Shown in pieces: positions 7,269-16,129 of a stretch of DNA of 52,242 nt. The position numbers and the translations under genes are program-made. The DNA is from Alistipes sp. An66. Its GTDB lineage: Bacteria; Bacteroidota; Bacteroidia; Bacteroidales; Rikenellaceae. The notes below the pieces were generated by a model. It had not been told where the DNA came from, ran no database searches, and saw only the letters and a program-made list of their open reading frames with translations. Position 1 is the stretch's first letter. Every line of letters begins with the position of its first letter. The DNA is taken from contig NZ_NFHT01000020.1 of the NCBI RefSeq assembly GCF_002161445.1, forward strand, positions 1-52,242. The letters are read 5' to 3'.

Positions 7269-8324
7269 TTATTTTTTGAGGATCAGGCGAGCTGCGGAGG
7301 CTAGCCCCTTTCCGGCGGCTCCGACCGTGCTTTTGGTCCCGGCCCAGACCTTCCCGGTAATCCAGCCGGCACCGCCGCTCACAAGCGACGTGGCGCGCGA
7401 GATGGTCCGGTTGTAGGAGGAGAAGCCGTTGGCCTGCACGACCCACGAGGCGATTGAAGGGATGCAGAGATAGCCGCAGATGGCCACGAGGATGAAGATC
7501 AGATTGATGCTGTTCGACATGTCAAAATACCAGTTGTAGTCCTGCGCCATCATCTCGGCATCGTGCTGCAGCGAGAGGGTTTGCAGCCGGGCGATGATGG
7601 CCGAAAAGAGATCCGAGATGGGAAGCCACAGGTAGATGGAGATGTACTTGGAGAACCACTGTACCAGGGTGTTCTGAAATCCGTCGAAGATCGAGATGGC
7701 GAAGGCGATGGGCCCGAGCAGCGAGAGGACAATCAGGTAGAAGGTCCGCAGCACGTCGAGGATCACACCTGCCGCGGCGAAGAAGAGCTCCATGATCGCG
7801 GTAAGGGCCTTCAGGATCATCCCCTTGAAGCTCCACGACTTCCGCTCGCTCTGCATCCTGTCGAGGGCCTGTTGCGACTGCTCGTCGATGCCCAGAGCCT
7901 GTAGCTCGCGCTCCTTCTCCTCATCCTCGGTGTAGTAGCTCTCTGCCGGAAGCCGCTCGCGGCTCTCCTGTTCAAGGCGTGCACACTCCTGCCGCCACTC
8001 CTGCATGTCAAAGGTTTGGCCGACCATCAGCGAGTGGGTGGCCTGCACCAGAGGAGAGAGGATTCCGTTGAGCGACCCGAGCACAAGGGTCGGAAAGAAC
8101 ATGATGCAAATGCCGATCGCCATAGGTCGCAGCAACGGGAAGAGGTCAATGGGTTCGGCCCGGGCCATTGCCTGCCAGATGCGGCAGGCGATGTAGACCA
8201 GAGCCCCGATTCCGGCTATGGCCGTGGCAACTTTGGCCATCGGATAGCAGAGAACCATCATGTCGTCATAGAGGACGCGGAGAATCGTGTGGATGTTCTC
8301 CGAAATGGAAAGTGCCTGTACCAT
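7269..8324 (-). CDS. traJ: conjugative transposon protein TraJ, polytopic membrane protein
   Basis: A 351-residue protein with several hydrophobic segments: ATAIAGIGALVYIACRIW near residue 35, a second around 70 (LLRPMAIGICIMFFPTLVLG), a cluster near 190-215, and another near 285. The pattern LFPLLRPMAIGICIMFFP is typical of Bacteroides TraJ, a VirB6-like channel component. The charged central region (EDEEKERELQALGIDEQSQQ) lies between membrane clusters. Its start is 2 nt after the traI stop. The C-terminus ends in a basic tail. Confident family call from sequence and order. Confidence 0.88.
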   Translation of the reverse strand: MVQALSISENIHTILRVLYDDMMVLCYPMAKVATAIAGIGALVYIACRIWQAMARAEPIDLFPLLRPMAIGICIMFFPTLVLGSLNGILSPLVQATHSLMVGQTFDMQEWRQECARLEQESRERLPAESYYTEDEEKERELQALGIDEQSQQALDRMQSERKSWSFKGMILKALTAIMELFFAAAGVILDVLRTFYLIVLSLLGPIAFAISIFDGFQNTLVQWFSKYISIYLWLPISDLFSAIIARLQTLSLQHDAEMMAQDYNWYFDMSNSINLIFILVAICGYLCIPSIASWVVQANGFSSYNRTISRATSLVSGGAGWITGKVWAGTKSTVGAAGKGLASAARLILKK

Positions 8325-8326
8325 CG

Positions 8327-8758
8327 CTACCAGTATCGTTGTTCGTCGGTTCCGTAAAGGGCCATCACACGGTCGAGGTCGTTGCGCCGGGCGCCGCGCA
8401 GCAGCGAGATGGAGATGTTCTTGCGCGTGTAGTAGCGGGCCAGATCCCGATGGTGGCGCAGCACGCCGTAGACCCGTTCCACCACGTCGATGCGGTCCTT
8501 GTCCGTCAGCGACATGTCCGTGGGGTTGACAATATCCTGCAGCTCCTTGAGCTCCCCTGCCGACTCCTCGATAATCCGGGCATATCCCGTGGCGATGGCG
8601 GCCAGTTCCGCGGCCGAGAAGTTGTCATCGACCACCATGCGCTGATAGCCGTTGACGTAGATGTCGGAGATCTCCCCGACGAGCAGCATGCACTGCTGGA
8701 CCTTGCGGGCCGAGCGGACGAGGTTGTTGACCGCCTTCAGCGCGTCGTAATATCGCTT
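8327..8758 (-). CDS. traI: TraI (DUF4141), 3' exon after group II intron
   Basis: The 3' exon begins directly after the intron (AAGCGATATTACGAC, K-R-Y-Y-D) and codes 143 residues ending YGTDEQRYW plus stop. The segment YYDALKAVNNLVRSARKVQQ and the later YYTRKNISISLLRGARR are typical of TraI/DUF4141. Joining it to 11164-11361 restores EQG-KRYYDA in frame and a 209-residue protein, the usual family length. An open frame that reads from inside the intron into this exon (start near 8938) is artefactual: its first 60 codons are intron domain V/VI sequence. Function depends on intron splicing. TraI is an exported component of the transfer apparatus of unclear biochemical role. Confidence 0.88.
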   Translation of the reverse strand, partial: KRYYDALKAVNNLVRSARKVQQCMLLVGEISDIYVNGYQRMVVDDNFSAAELAAIATGYARIIEESAGELKELQDIVNPTDMSLTDKDRIDVVERVYGVLRHHRDLARYYTRKNISISLLRGARRNDLDRVMALYGTDEQRYW

Positions 8759-8833
8759 GTCGAGTAGGTCGGCATCCTTGCGGATGCTTTCCCCTCTAAG
8801 AACCGTACATGATACTTTCGCATCATACGGCTC
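8759..8833 (-). ncRNA. group II intron domains V and VI
   Basis: Domain V spans 8833-8800 on the minus strand: GAGCCGTATGATG, loop GAAA, and a 3' strand ending GTACGGTTC, the near-invariant catalytic hairpin. Domain VI follows with GCATCC/GGATGC closed by a GCAA tetraloop and the sequence GACCTACTCGAC, where an adenosine in the CCUAC stretch would be the branch point. Confidence 0.9.
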
Positions 8834-8852
8834 AAGCAACTCAAAGTTTCTG

Positions 8853-10532
8853 TTATGAAACCGGCTCATATTCTTCTTTGTTAAAGGGTTTGACATTAAA
8901 CCTGCCGCAGTGGTTATGCACAAGCGTTCGCTCGGCATGTCCGTTTACCGTTTTCTCGGAAACCCTCCAGGGGGTATTCCGGGTTATGGGTTCCCCGCAG
9001 CAGGGACATCTGCGCTGTTGGCGTTTCCAGATTCGGACAATCGTGTTTCTGCCTTTCGCAGACTGGAGCATCAAGCGGGTTTCCCGCCTCTCGAAATACT
9101 CCCGCCATTCCGGATCATAGGGATTGGCATCGCATTTCAGCTTTGCATAGCGGGTAATTTTAGTATCCGTCAGCCACTTGATCGGGAACAGTTCCATTCT
9201 GCCCTCCTTGTCGAAAGGTGCGGCAAAAACCCATGTCCTGCCCCGGTGTCTGTGGAAATACTTTTCGACTACCCACCATTTCCCTTTCGCCGGATGTCGC
9301 CGGAGCGACCATTGCAAAAGTTTCTGGTAGACGTGGAAGTCCATCTTCTGGAAAATCCTGCCTGACACGACGTGTTGGTAATAGTTCGCCCACCCGGTTA
9401 TGACCGGATTAAGAAGCCTGATGAGTGATTCCTGCGGGATTGTTTTGTGAGAATTGACGATCTCATTTACTTTCTGCTGGAATCTCTTTTGGCTTTCCTT
9501 AGACGGCATAATGAGGAGCTTGCCCTTGTACTTCCGAATATTGAAGCCCAGAAAGTCAAAGCCATCTTCAATGTGAGTTATCTTCGTCTTCTCTTCTGAC
9601 AGGGTAAGCCCCCGGGCTTGAAGAAACTCTTTGATCATCGGCATGACCTCCTGTTCCAACATATCCCTACGTTGAGCGGTGACGATGAAGTCATCTGCGT
9701 AGCGGATAAGGTGCACTTTCGGATAATACGTTCTTCGGGGCCCATACAAATCAATTCTCTGAAATCTGGTTTCGAGCATTGCTTGCAGGCCGTCAAGCGT
9801 CATGTTCGCAAGAGTCGGCGATATGATACCTCCCTGGGGAGTACCCTCTTCGGTGGGAAAGAGCTGTTTGTTGAATACAAAACCGCTTTTAAGCCATTTC
9901 CGGAGCATCACTTTATCCATCGGGATATTGTTGAGCAGCCATTCATGGCTGATGTGGTCGAAGCATCCTTTAATGTCGCCCTCCAGAACCCACTGCGGCG
10001 ATGATTCTTTGGACAGATTGATGTAGCATTGATGGATGGCATCACCCGTGCACCTCTCTTTGCGGAATCCGTAGGAATGGTTGTCCGCAGTAGTTTCTGC
10101 TACGGGGTCTAATGCCATGAGATACAATGCCTGCATGGCTCTGTCTTTCATCGTGGGTATTCCCAACGGGCGTAATTTCCCGTTGCTCTTGCGAATGTTT
10201 ACCCGTTTCAAAGGCATGGGGCTGTAATCCCGCCTTCTCAACACACGAATGGCATTCGCCTTGGCTGCAGGAGTAGACCATAATACCTTGTCCACTCCCG
10301 ATGTATTCTTCCCTTTGTTGGAAGTCACCCGTTTCACAGCCAGAGCTTTGGCCGTGAACGAGTGGGTCAGCAGCCACTGCAAGGATTTGACCTTGCCGTA
10401 GCGACCTTCCTTTTGAGCCTTTACAATACGTGCTTGCAGCTTTCTAACCTCCCGGTCGCATTTGTCCCAGTCGATATCCTCCCAGCGCGGCTGTCGGTCA
10501 GTAGGTGCACACGATCTTTTCATCTCGTTCAT
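8853..10532 (-). CDS. ltrA: group II intron reverse transcriptase/maturase with HNH domain
   Basis: A full-length 559-residue intron-encoded protein. The RT fingers/palm run from about residue 60 to 320, with GTPQGGIISPTLAN and the catalytic YADD near residue 277. A maturase (X) domain follows with WANYYQHVVSGRIFQKMDFH and continues to about 460. The C-terminus has an HNH nuclease form: CPCC pair near residue 520 and LVHNHCGR. RT drives target-primed reverse transcription, the maturase domain aids splicing, and HNH cleaves the second DNA strand. All domains look intact with no internal stop, so the intron may still be mobile. Encoded in the same direction as traI. Confidence 0.95.
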   Translation of the reverse strand: MNEMKRSCAPTDRQPRWEDIDWDKCDREVRKLQARIVKAQKEGRYGKVKSLQWLLTHSFTAKALAVKRVTSNKGKNTSGVDKVLWSTPAAKANAIRVLRRRDYSPMPLKRVNIRKSNGKLRPLGIPTMKDRAMQALYLMALDPVAETTADNHSYGFRKERCTGDAIHQCYINLSKESSPQWVLEGDIKGCFDHISHEWLLNNIPMDKVMLRKWLKSGFVFNKQLFPTEEGTPQGGIISPTLANMTLDGLQAMLETRFQRIDLYGPRRTYYPKVHLIRYADDFIVTAQRRDMLEQEVMPMIKEFLQARGLTLSEEKTKITHIEDGFDFLGFNIRKYKGKLLIMPSKESQKRFQQKVNEIVNSHKTIPQESLIRLLNPVITGWANYYQHVVSGRIFQKMDFHVYQKLLQWSLRRHPAKGKWWVVEKYFHRHRGRTWVFAAPFDKEGRMELFPIKWLTDTKITRYAKLKCDANPYDPEWREYFERRETRLMLQSAKGRNTIVRIWKRQQRRCPCCGEPITRNTPWRVSEKTVNGHAERTLVHNHCGRFNVKPFNKEEYEPVS

Positions 10533-11163
10533 TTGCTTTCCTCCTTTAAAAAGTTCAACAAGTTTCTTGTAAAGAGTTACCTAATGCGGAAGTCTGCCCG
10601 GTTTCCCGTGGAGTAACATTGAAACTCCTATCCATTCCATTACAGAAGGGCATTCGCTTTTTCCGCAATCCTATACCCGCACCCCATTCGGTTTGCCTTG
10701 CGGCTCACTTACCTGTCCTTAAACAGGAGAGATACGGGCTTACCACGTTTTACATAAATGACATCGAATGACTTAGGCTCTGTCTATACACCGGCAGCGC
10801 TTGTGTCCGTGTAACCCCACAAGGTTCGAGGTTATCCGGCTGCTTACCTTTTGGTTCAAGCCTTATAGCATCTTTAGCTTGTTTCATACCTTACGATGCG
10901 TCAATGACAGTTCACTTACGTTAGCCATATCACTCAGCCTCGCTCCCTAACCGCCTGATGCTGGCGATAATTGCGTCTGCCTCACGGCTTCCGCTTTCCT
11001 TGCGGCGGGCTACTTTGTCCGGGCGGCTTCGTACAAAACAATTGCTTGTAATGCACGCGCCCGTAGGCTACTGCTGACGGAACAGCAGGTTTAAACTTCA
11101 GCTTCCATACACGATGGACTATCCTCTGTTAAACAGTCATTTATGTAACTTTTCGTGTCACAC

Positions 11164-11361
11164 CCCCTGTTCGTAGATCTTTACGGTCTCTTGAAAACTT
11201 TGCAGGAGGGTCGATCCGTTGCGGGCCGCTTCGACGATCTGTTTGGTGGAGTTGATGATTCCCTGTGCGAGATTTGAAGGGTCAGTAACGACCCATTGTG
11301 CCTGCGTAACCCGGGCTGTCAGGAGCAGCCCGAGGCAGAGCAGAATGATGCGTGGTTTCAT
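11164..11361 (-). CDS. traI: TraI (DUF4141), 5' exon with signal peptide
   Basis: The 66-codon 5' exon starts at ATG 11361 with a signal peptide (IILLCLGLLLTARVTQA then QWVV), followed by DPSNLAQGIINSTKQIVEAA, a hallmark of Bacteroides TraI. It stops at the group II intron after ...KIYEQG; without splicing, translation would add one valine and end at a TGA inside the intron. It follows the 353-residue gene by 23 bp. See the 3' exon at 8327-8758 for the rest. Whether transfer works depends on splicing efficiency. Confidence 0.88.
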
Positions 11362-11384
11362 GGTTCGGTGGTTTTGAAGTTCGT

Positions 11385-12446
11385 TCAATGTCTCAATTTG
11401 CGAGGTACTATTTCGGCGGGTCGCATCACCGCGGGGTACTCCCGGCGAAAGGAGGTGCGCCCCGACTCCCGCTCCGGTTGTGCGACGCGGAGGTCGAGTT
11501 CGTGCGTCCGGGCTTCGCGGCCCGTCAGCTGGACAAGCCGTGCGTCGAGCTCCCGGAATGCCGCCTCCGCCTCGGCACGCTGTGCCTCCGGGGGCAGACC
11601 CGGATGAATCTCGTATTTGTCGAGAAACTGCCGACTTGTGTGCGGATCGTCGATGCGCTCCGGAGCGCGGGCCAGCCAGCCCAGCGTGTTTAATTCGCTC
11701 TCGAGGCGCTCGACATAACTCCGTGGAACGGGCATCTCGAGCATTCCTTCGATGGTGCGCTCGGCGCCGCGGACCAGGTGGTTCTCCGTGCGGAAGATCT
11801 CCTCCCGGAGCTGCTGCATCCGCCGCGGATCGGCTCCGGGCGTCGCCGTTTCCCGCTCGTGCCGCATGGCCTGCAGAATCTCGCAATCGACATCCCAGCC
11901 GTAGAGCCGGGCCACATAGAAGGACGGCTGCATCCAGGTCGGGGCCTCCGTCATGCGGCACAGTTCGCGGAAGATGCCCGTGCGATAGAGTCGGTCGACA
12001 AGACGCATGGCCGCCTGCACCTCCCCGGTTGTCGGCTGCTGCATCCGGCTTTCGGGATGCCGCTCGGGATAGGCATCCACGAGGAGCGTGTGCAGGGCCA
12101 GCACGCCGTGGATCGGATGGGAGGTATTCCCGGGCAGGTTGGACAGCTTCCGGCCCGTGTGCTTCATGGCGGGCGTCCTGCGCAGGGCATCCATCAGTTG
12201 CAGCACCTCGTGGCGGGCCGCCTCGTCGGGCGAGGTGAGGAGCTGCGGAAGACGCGCCATCATCTCCAGCCCGATCCCCCGCGTCAGCAGCTCCGAGTGG
12301 CGATGCTCCCGGACCAGATCGGCCAGCGTCCGGAAGTCCCGGGCCTCCAATAGTTGCCTTGTTCGCTGTAGGGTCGGCTCCCATTGTTGGAACTCATCCC
12401 CGGCCGCGGGGCGAAAGAACCCCTCGAATAATTCGCGCCACTTCAT
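11385..12446 (-). CDS. unrecognised helical protein in tra operon
   Basis: A 353-residue protein I do not recognise. It has no signal peptide or membrane segment and is predicted almost wholly alpha-helical, with arginine- and glutamate-rich helices and leucine spacing that recall HEAT/ARM-like bundles (LVREHRHSELLTRGIGLEMM, LLTSPDEAARHEVLQLMDAL). The C-terminal part (EAEAAFRELDARLVQL) could form a coiled coil. The ATG overlaps the previous gene's stop (ATGA), so it is translationally coupled within the tra operon and sits between the CGxW genes and traI, where CTnDOT has traH. I would not call it TraH from this sequence. GC-rich codon use matches the tra genes around it. Confidence 0.75.
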   Translation of the reverse strand: MKWRELFEGFFRPAAGDEFQQWEPTLQRTRQLLEARDFRTLADLVREHRHSELLTRGIGLEMMARLPQLLTSPDEAARHEVLQLMDALRRTPAMKHTGRKLSNLPGNTSHPIHGVLALHTLLVDAYPERHPESRMQQPTTGEVQAAMRLVDRLYRTGIFRELCRMTEAPTWMQPSFYVARLYGWDVDCEILQAMRHERETATPGADPRRMQQLREEIFRTENHLVRGAERTIEGMLEMPVPRSYVERLESELNTLGWLARAPERIDDPHTSRQFLDKYEIHPGLPPEAQRAEAEAAFRELDARLVQLTGREARTHELDLRVAQPERESGRTSFRREYPAVMRPAEIVPRKLRH

Positions 12447-12895
12447 GCCTCGGGTTCATGATCCGTGAAACACTCCTCGGAAATGCTCTCCTGCTCCGCA
12501 CGTCGGCAGGCTCGCTCCTCCGCGATAAAGCGCCCGTAGCAGCCCAGGAGCAGCGTGTCGCTCTCGGGGTCAAGCTCGATGGGATTCATGTCGCGGGGAT
12601 CGTCGCGGCTGCCGAATAGCAGCGAGCGACGCTCAGCCGTGATGACGGTATCCTGCACCAGCCGCCGGTAGCAGAGCGTGTTGTCGAAGATCAGCATCCG
12701 GTAGGTACGGGTGCAGATGCGGCGGATCGAGGCCGAGAGGTTGTTCTCCGTCGAGAGCCACGATCCGCAGATGCGGTCACAGGCGATCTCCTCCTGCAGC
12801 GAGGTGATAAGTCGCACAAGCTGGGTGCGCTGTCGGATTTCGGCCCGCAGCGCCGTGAGTGCCTCCGAGGGGGTGATGTTTGGGGTACTACTCAT
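12443..12895 (-). CDS. small tra-operon protein, DUF3876-like
   Basis: Start set at ATG 12895 (MSSTPNITPSEAL) because it forms an ATGA overlap with the preceding stop; the longer upstream frame only shadows the previous gene. 150 residues, soluble. After a helical N-terminus it has ICGSWLSTENNLSASIRRI and later IELDPESDTLLLGCYGRFI. The pattern [IL]CGxWxST ... D-x-LLL-x-GxF resembles the next gene upstream (LCGEWRST ... DLLLVIPGGIFKRD), so the two look like diverged tandem copies of one beta-rich family (DUF3876-type, by memory). Function unknown. Confidence 0.7.
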   Translation of the reverse strand: MSSTPNITPSEALTALRAEIRQRTQLVRLITSLQEEIACDRICGSWLSTENNLSASIRRICTRTYRMLIFDNTLCYRRLVQDTVITAERRSLLFGSRDDPRDMNPIELDPESDTLLLGCYGRFIAEERACRRAEQESISEECFTDHEPEA

Positions 12896-13272
12896 GGTAA
12901 GTCGTTTTGAAGGTTGGACAAATCGCGTTTGAAAATACCTCCCGGAATGACCAGCAACAGGTCGGAGCCAGGGGTGTGGAAGAGATCGACACGCGCACCG
13001 CCATAGGTTGTGTAATGGATGCACGAGGCATACTTCAGCGGGTGCCTCTCAAAGGATTCACGCCCGGTCCGCGGGTCGTAGCGATGGATGCGAATCCAGA
13101 AACCATCGTCCTGATGGTCGATTTCGAGCCGGGTATCATTTAGTGTTGAACGCCACTCGCCGCACAGAGGACGGATCTTGTGGTATTCGAAATCGTAGAA
13201 GAGCCGGAATCCGCCGAGCAGAGCCAGCAACGCCAGCAGCAGCCCGGCACAGCTCCAAAGGATCTGTTTCAT
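12892..13272 (-). CDS. DUF3876-like membrane-anchored tra-operon protein
   Basis: A 126-residue protein with an N-terminal membrane segment or signal anchor (ILWSCAGLLLALLALLGGF) and a beta-rich domain opening with LCGEWRSTLNDTRLEI and closing with DLLLVIPGGIFKRD. Bacteroides ICEs commonly carry a DUF3876 protein just after traG, which fits. The ATG overlaps the traG stop (ATGA). Its domain parallels that of the following gene. The anchor would place the domain in the periplasm or, as a short lipocalin-like sandwich, at the membrane surface; that is inference. Confidence 0.72.
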   Translation of the reverse strand: MKQILWSCAGLLLALLALLGGFRLFYDFEYHKIRPLCGEWRSTLNDTRLEIDHQDDGFWIRIHRYDPRTGRESFERHPLKYASCIHYTTYGGARVDLFHTPGSDLLLVIPGGIFKRDLSNLQNDLP

Positions 13273-15794
13273 GGCTGGGAATTTTTAATGAGATTTTGGC
13301 CTTCCCGCTCGCGGGCCAGCGCGCGGATGGCTGCCTGGATGTCGCCGCCGAGCTTCTCGGCCCGGGCCATCACCTCCATCTTCTCCCGCTCCTCGGTGGT
13401 GTAGCAGAGGTACTCCTCGGTCGAGACCTCCGTGGCGTAGACCGCCGACTGCACGCCTCCGAGCCCGATCCAAACCTCCTTGTAGGTGCGGCGGGGATCG
13501 TTCGCCTGGTTGATTGAGAGGATCTGCGCCCGCTCCTTCTCCGAAAGGCCGAGCAGCGTCTGGATCTGGTCGAACTTGTTCATGTACTTGCGCTGGTCGA
13601 GGAGGATCTTGCAGTCGGCATTGTTGATGATCGACTCCTTGACGATCGGCGAGGAGATGATGTCGTCGACCTCCTGCGTAACGACGACCGCCTCGCCGAA
13701 ATACTTGCGCACCGTTTTGTAGAGGTAGCGGATGTAGGTCGACATGTTGGCCGAGGTGAGGGCCTTCCAGCACTCTTCGATAAGGATCATCTTGCGGATG
13801 CCCTTCAGCCGCCGCATCTTGTTGATGAAGACCTCCATGATGATGATCGTCACCACGGGAAGCAGCGTGCGGTTCGAGGAGATGTTGTCCAGCTCGAAGA
13901 CGATGAAGCGCTTTGAGAGCAGGTCCAGCTGCCGGTCGGAGTTGAGCAGGTAGTCGTACTCGCCGCCCCGGTAGTAGGGCTCCAGCACGTTGAGCAGGTT
14001 CGCCAGGTCGAAATCCTTCTCGCGGACGTGCTTCTGCTCCAGCAGCCGACGGTAGTCCGAGATGAGAAACTCGTAGAAGGTGTTGAACGAGGGCCGGATT
14101 GAGTCGTCCGTCTTGAGCTTCGAGAGGTAGAGGTTCACGGCATTCGACAGGGCCACCTCCTCCGAGCGCGTCGGCTCCTCGGATTCGCGTTTCCAGAGCG
14201 TCAGCAGCAGGGTTTTGATCGACTCGCGCTTCTCGATGTCGTAGACCCCGTCCTCGACGTAGAAGGGGTTGAAGGCGATGGGCTCCTGCTCGGTGTAGGT
14301 GAAGTAGATGCCGTCGCGTCCCCGCGTCGTGCGGTGGATCAGCGAGCAGAGCCCCTCGTAGGAGTTTCCCGTATCGACGAGCAGGATGTGCGCCCCCTGT
14401 TCGTAATACTGGCGGACCATGTGGTTCGTGAAGAAGGACTTCCCGCTGCCCGAAGGCCCCAGGATGAACTTGTTGCGGTTGGTGGTGATGCCGCGCTTCA
14501 TCGGAAGGTCCGAGATGTCCAGATGGAGCGGAACCCCCGTGAGCCGGTCGGCCATCTTGATGCCGAAGGGCGAGAGCGACGAGCGGTAGTTCGTTTCGCC
14601 GTTGAAGAGGCAGACCCCCTGTTCGAGGAAGGTCAGAAAGCTCTCCTCGGCGGGGAAGTCGGCTTCGTTGCCGGGGATGGCGGCCCAGAAGAGCACCGGC
14701 ACGTCCACCGTGTTGTGGTGGGGCGTGCAGCCCATCGTGGCGAGCTGCGACCCTACGTCGTTGCGCAGCCGCTTGAGCTCCGCCTCGCTCTCGGCCCAGA
14801 CCACGACGTTGCAGTGGCATCTTACGGAGCGCAGCCCCTGCGAATGGGCCTCGTTCAGGTAGAGGTCGATCCACTCCTTGTTCAGGGCGTTGCCGCGCGA
14901 ATAGTTCGCCAGCGAGTTCATATTGCGGGCCCGGGCCTCGAGCCGTTTGAGGGTCTCGTCGTGGTTGTCCAGAAAGAGATACTGGTTGTAGATGTGCGAG
15001 CATCCGAGCAGCAGCCCTGCGGGGGCCGCAAACGAGAGCCGGCACTCCGAGCGGTCGGTCGAGAGACGCTCGTAGCGGAAATCCGTCGCAACGCTCTGCG
15101 GCAGGAGATCCAGATCGGAGAGCGTGTGCATCGAGAGCAGCTTGTCGCCGATGCGCATCATGCCCGGATCGAGGCGGATGTCCTCGTTGACCGCTGCCTG
15201 CCGCTCGTCCGAGAGCGCGAAGTAGCGGGCCAGCAGCCCCGCATCGGAATCCGTACCGACGATCTCCGCCTCCGTGAGGCGGTCGACCCGCAGCAGCCCC
15301 GAATCGTTCAGGATACGCTCCATCTGGGCGACGCTCTCCAGAAACCGGGTCACGGCATCCCCGTCGCGGATCTCCTGCGGGATGATGAAGCCCCGGCACA
15401 GCACGGACGCGGCACTCGTCTGCCGCAGCCGTTCGGGGGTGCTCTTCGTGATGAAGAGGTGGCAGGTATGGCGCAGAAAGGGTCGCTCGTTGAAGTGGTG
15501 CTCATAGGCCCGGGAGAGAAACGTGCGCTCGGCCTCGGGATCGGGTGTTTCGTAACGCTCCTCAATGAAGAGATCCTGCTTGTGGACGACGGTGTGGTCC
15601 GGGAGAACCTTCAGCGCCTTGACCCAGGTGGCGTGCAGCGCCTCGTACTCCTCGGCCGTCAGGGTGAAGAGCTCCGGGAGTGTCACGCGGAAGGCGGCCG
15701 TCACGTCGGCGAACTTCGAAAGGATGCAGTTCCCCTCGACGGCCAGCAGCGGGAATTTCGACTCGAGGGTCGAAGTTTTCAGGGTTCCTCGCAT
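13269..15794 (-). CDS. traG: TraG, VirB4-like conjugation ATPase
   Basis: Start set at ATG 15794 (MRGTLKTSTLESKFP), 4 nt after the traF stop; 841 residues. The N-terminal part carries TraG/VirB4-type segments (KFPLLAVEGNCILSKFADVT). Walker A is GPSGSGKSFF near residue 445, followed by ILLVDTGNSYEGLC, with a Walker B-like MILIEECWKAL near residue 680 and a later VVVTQEVDDI, all standard for VirB4 ATPases that power the type IV secretion channel. It lies in the standard slot after traE and traF. Very secure call. Note CTn TraG is the VirB4 protein, not the VirD4-type coupling protein, which here is mobC. Confidence 0.95.
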   Translation of the reverse strand: MRGTLKTSTLESKFPLLAVEGNCILSKFADVTAAFRVTLPELFTLTAEEYEALHATWVKALKVLPDHTVVHKQDLFIEERYETPDPEAERTFLSRAYEHHFNERPFLRHTCHLFITKSTPERLRQTSAASVLCRGFIIPQEIRDGDAVTRFLESVAQMERILNDSGLLRVDRLTEAEIVGTDSDAGLLARYFALSDERQAAVNEDIRLDPGMMRIGDKLLSMHTLSDLDLLPQSVATDFRYERLSTDRSECRLSFAAPAGLLLGCSHIYNQYLFLDNHDETLKRLEARARNMNSLANYSRGNALNKEWIDLYLNEAHSQGLRSVRCHCNVVVWAESEAELKRLRNDVGSQLATMGCTPHHNTVDVPVLFWAAIPGNEADFPAEESFLTFLEQGVCLFNGETNYRSSLSPFGIKMADRLTGVPLHLDISDLPMKRGITTNRNKFILGPSGSGKSFFTNHMVRQYYEQGAHILLVDTGNSYEGLCSLIHRTTRGRDGIYFTYTEQEPIAFNPFYVEDGVYDIEKRESIKTLLLTLWKRESEEPTRSEEVALSNAVNLYLSKLKTDDSIRPSFNTFYEFLISDYRRLLEQKHVREKDFDLANLLNVLEPYYRGGEYDYLLNSDRQLDLLSKRFIVFELDNISSNRTLLPVVTIIIMEVFINKMRRLKGIRKMILIEECWKALTSANMSTYIRYLYKTVRKYFGEAVVVTQEVDDIISSPIVKESIINNADCKILLDQRKYMNKFDQIQTLLGLSEKERAQILSINQANDPRRTYKEVWIGLGGVQSAVYATEVSTEEYLCYTTEEREKMEVMARAEKLGGDIQAAIRALAREREGQNLIKNSQP

Positions 15795-15798
15795 GGCA

Positions 15799-16128
15799 TC
15801 AGCGTTTGGGGAGGGTTCGACATTCGAGCAGGCGGCGCACACTCCGGCGGTGGATGATGCGCCGCGGATGCTGCCGCAGGGCGAGGAGTTTCATCAGGCC
15901 GTGGGGCCCGAAGCGGCGGTTCAGATAGAAGGTTGCCCAAGTGAGGCTGCTGCCGCCCGCAACGGCGAAGAAGATGCAGATGCCCTGCGGAACCCCTCCG
16001 GCGTAGAGGATGACAAAGAGCAGGAAGATGCCCAGCAGCCCGGCGACAAAGAGAATCAGATAGTGCGAGGTCAGCCCCTGGAATTCGACCTGACGGTCGA
16101 CGCCCTTGTGGATGGTGTACTGCGCCAT
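15799..16128 (-). CDS. traF: conjugative transposon protein TraF (DUF4133)
   Basis: A 109-residue protein: MAQYTIHKGVDRQVEFQGL opening, then two adjacent membrane segments (YLILFVAGLLGIFLLFVILY and a second around GICIFFAVAGGSSLTW), and a basic C-terminus. The opening and the FGPHGLMKLLA tail are diagnostic of TraF/DUF4133, a VirB3-like partner of the TraG ATPase. It is 1 nt downstream of traE and 4 nt upstream of traG. Confidence 0.9.
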   Translation of the reverse strand: MAQYTIHKGVDRQVEFQGLTSHYLILFVAGLLGIFLLFVILYAGGVPQGICIFFAVAGGSSLTWATFYLNRRFGPHGLMKLLALRQHPRRIIHRRSVRRLLECRTLPKR

Positions 16129-16129
16129 G

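Larger units (their letters stand above)
8759..11163 (-). mobile_element. complete group II intron inserted in traI
   Basis: The intron starts GTGTG (the GUGYG 5' consensus) at 11163 and ends in GAC at 8759, 2405 bp long. Boundaries are fixed by reading frame: 5' exon ...CAG GGG and 3' exon AAG CGA join exactly to the TraI sequence. Domain V and VI lie at the 3' end, the RT/maturase frame occupies 8853-10532, and 10533-11163 holds the structured domains I to IV start with no other gene. CTCCTG (minus strand of 10724-10729) could pair with the last six exon bases CAGGGG as EBS1/IBS1, one wobble allowed; this is a candidate only. The intron has the same orientation as traI, as needed for splicing. 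Confidence 0.93.

Noticed and set aside
8327..8938. 203-residue TraI starting at 8938
   Set aside because: The first 60 codons are group II intron domain V/VI sequence; the true N-terminus is in the upstream exon at 11164-11361.
11158..12384. 408-residue frame ending in TraI sequence
   Set aside because: Only its last 66 codons before the intron are TraI; the earlier part is a shadow of the 353-residue gene in another frame.
13285..15857. Long open frames overlapping traG (704 codons same strand, 507 codons opposite strand)
   Set aside because: Arg/Ala/Gly/Pro-rich shadows of the traG frame; the VirB4 motifs are all in the 841-residue frame.
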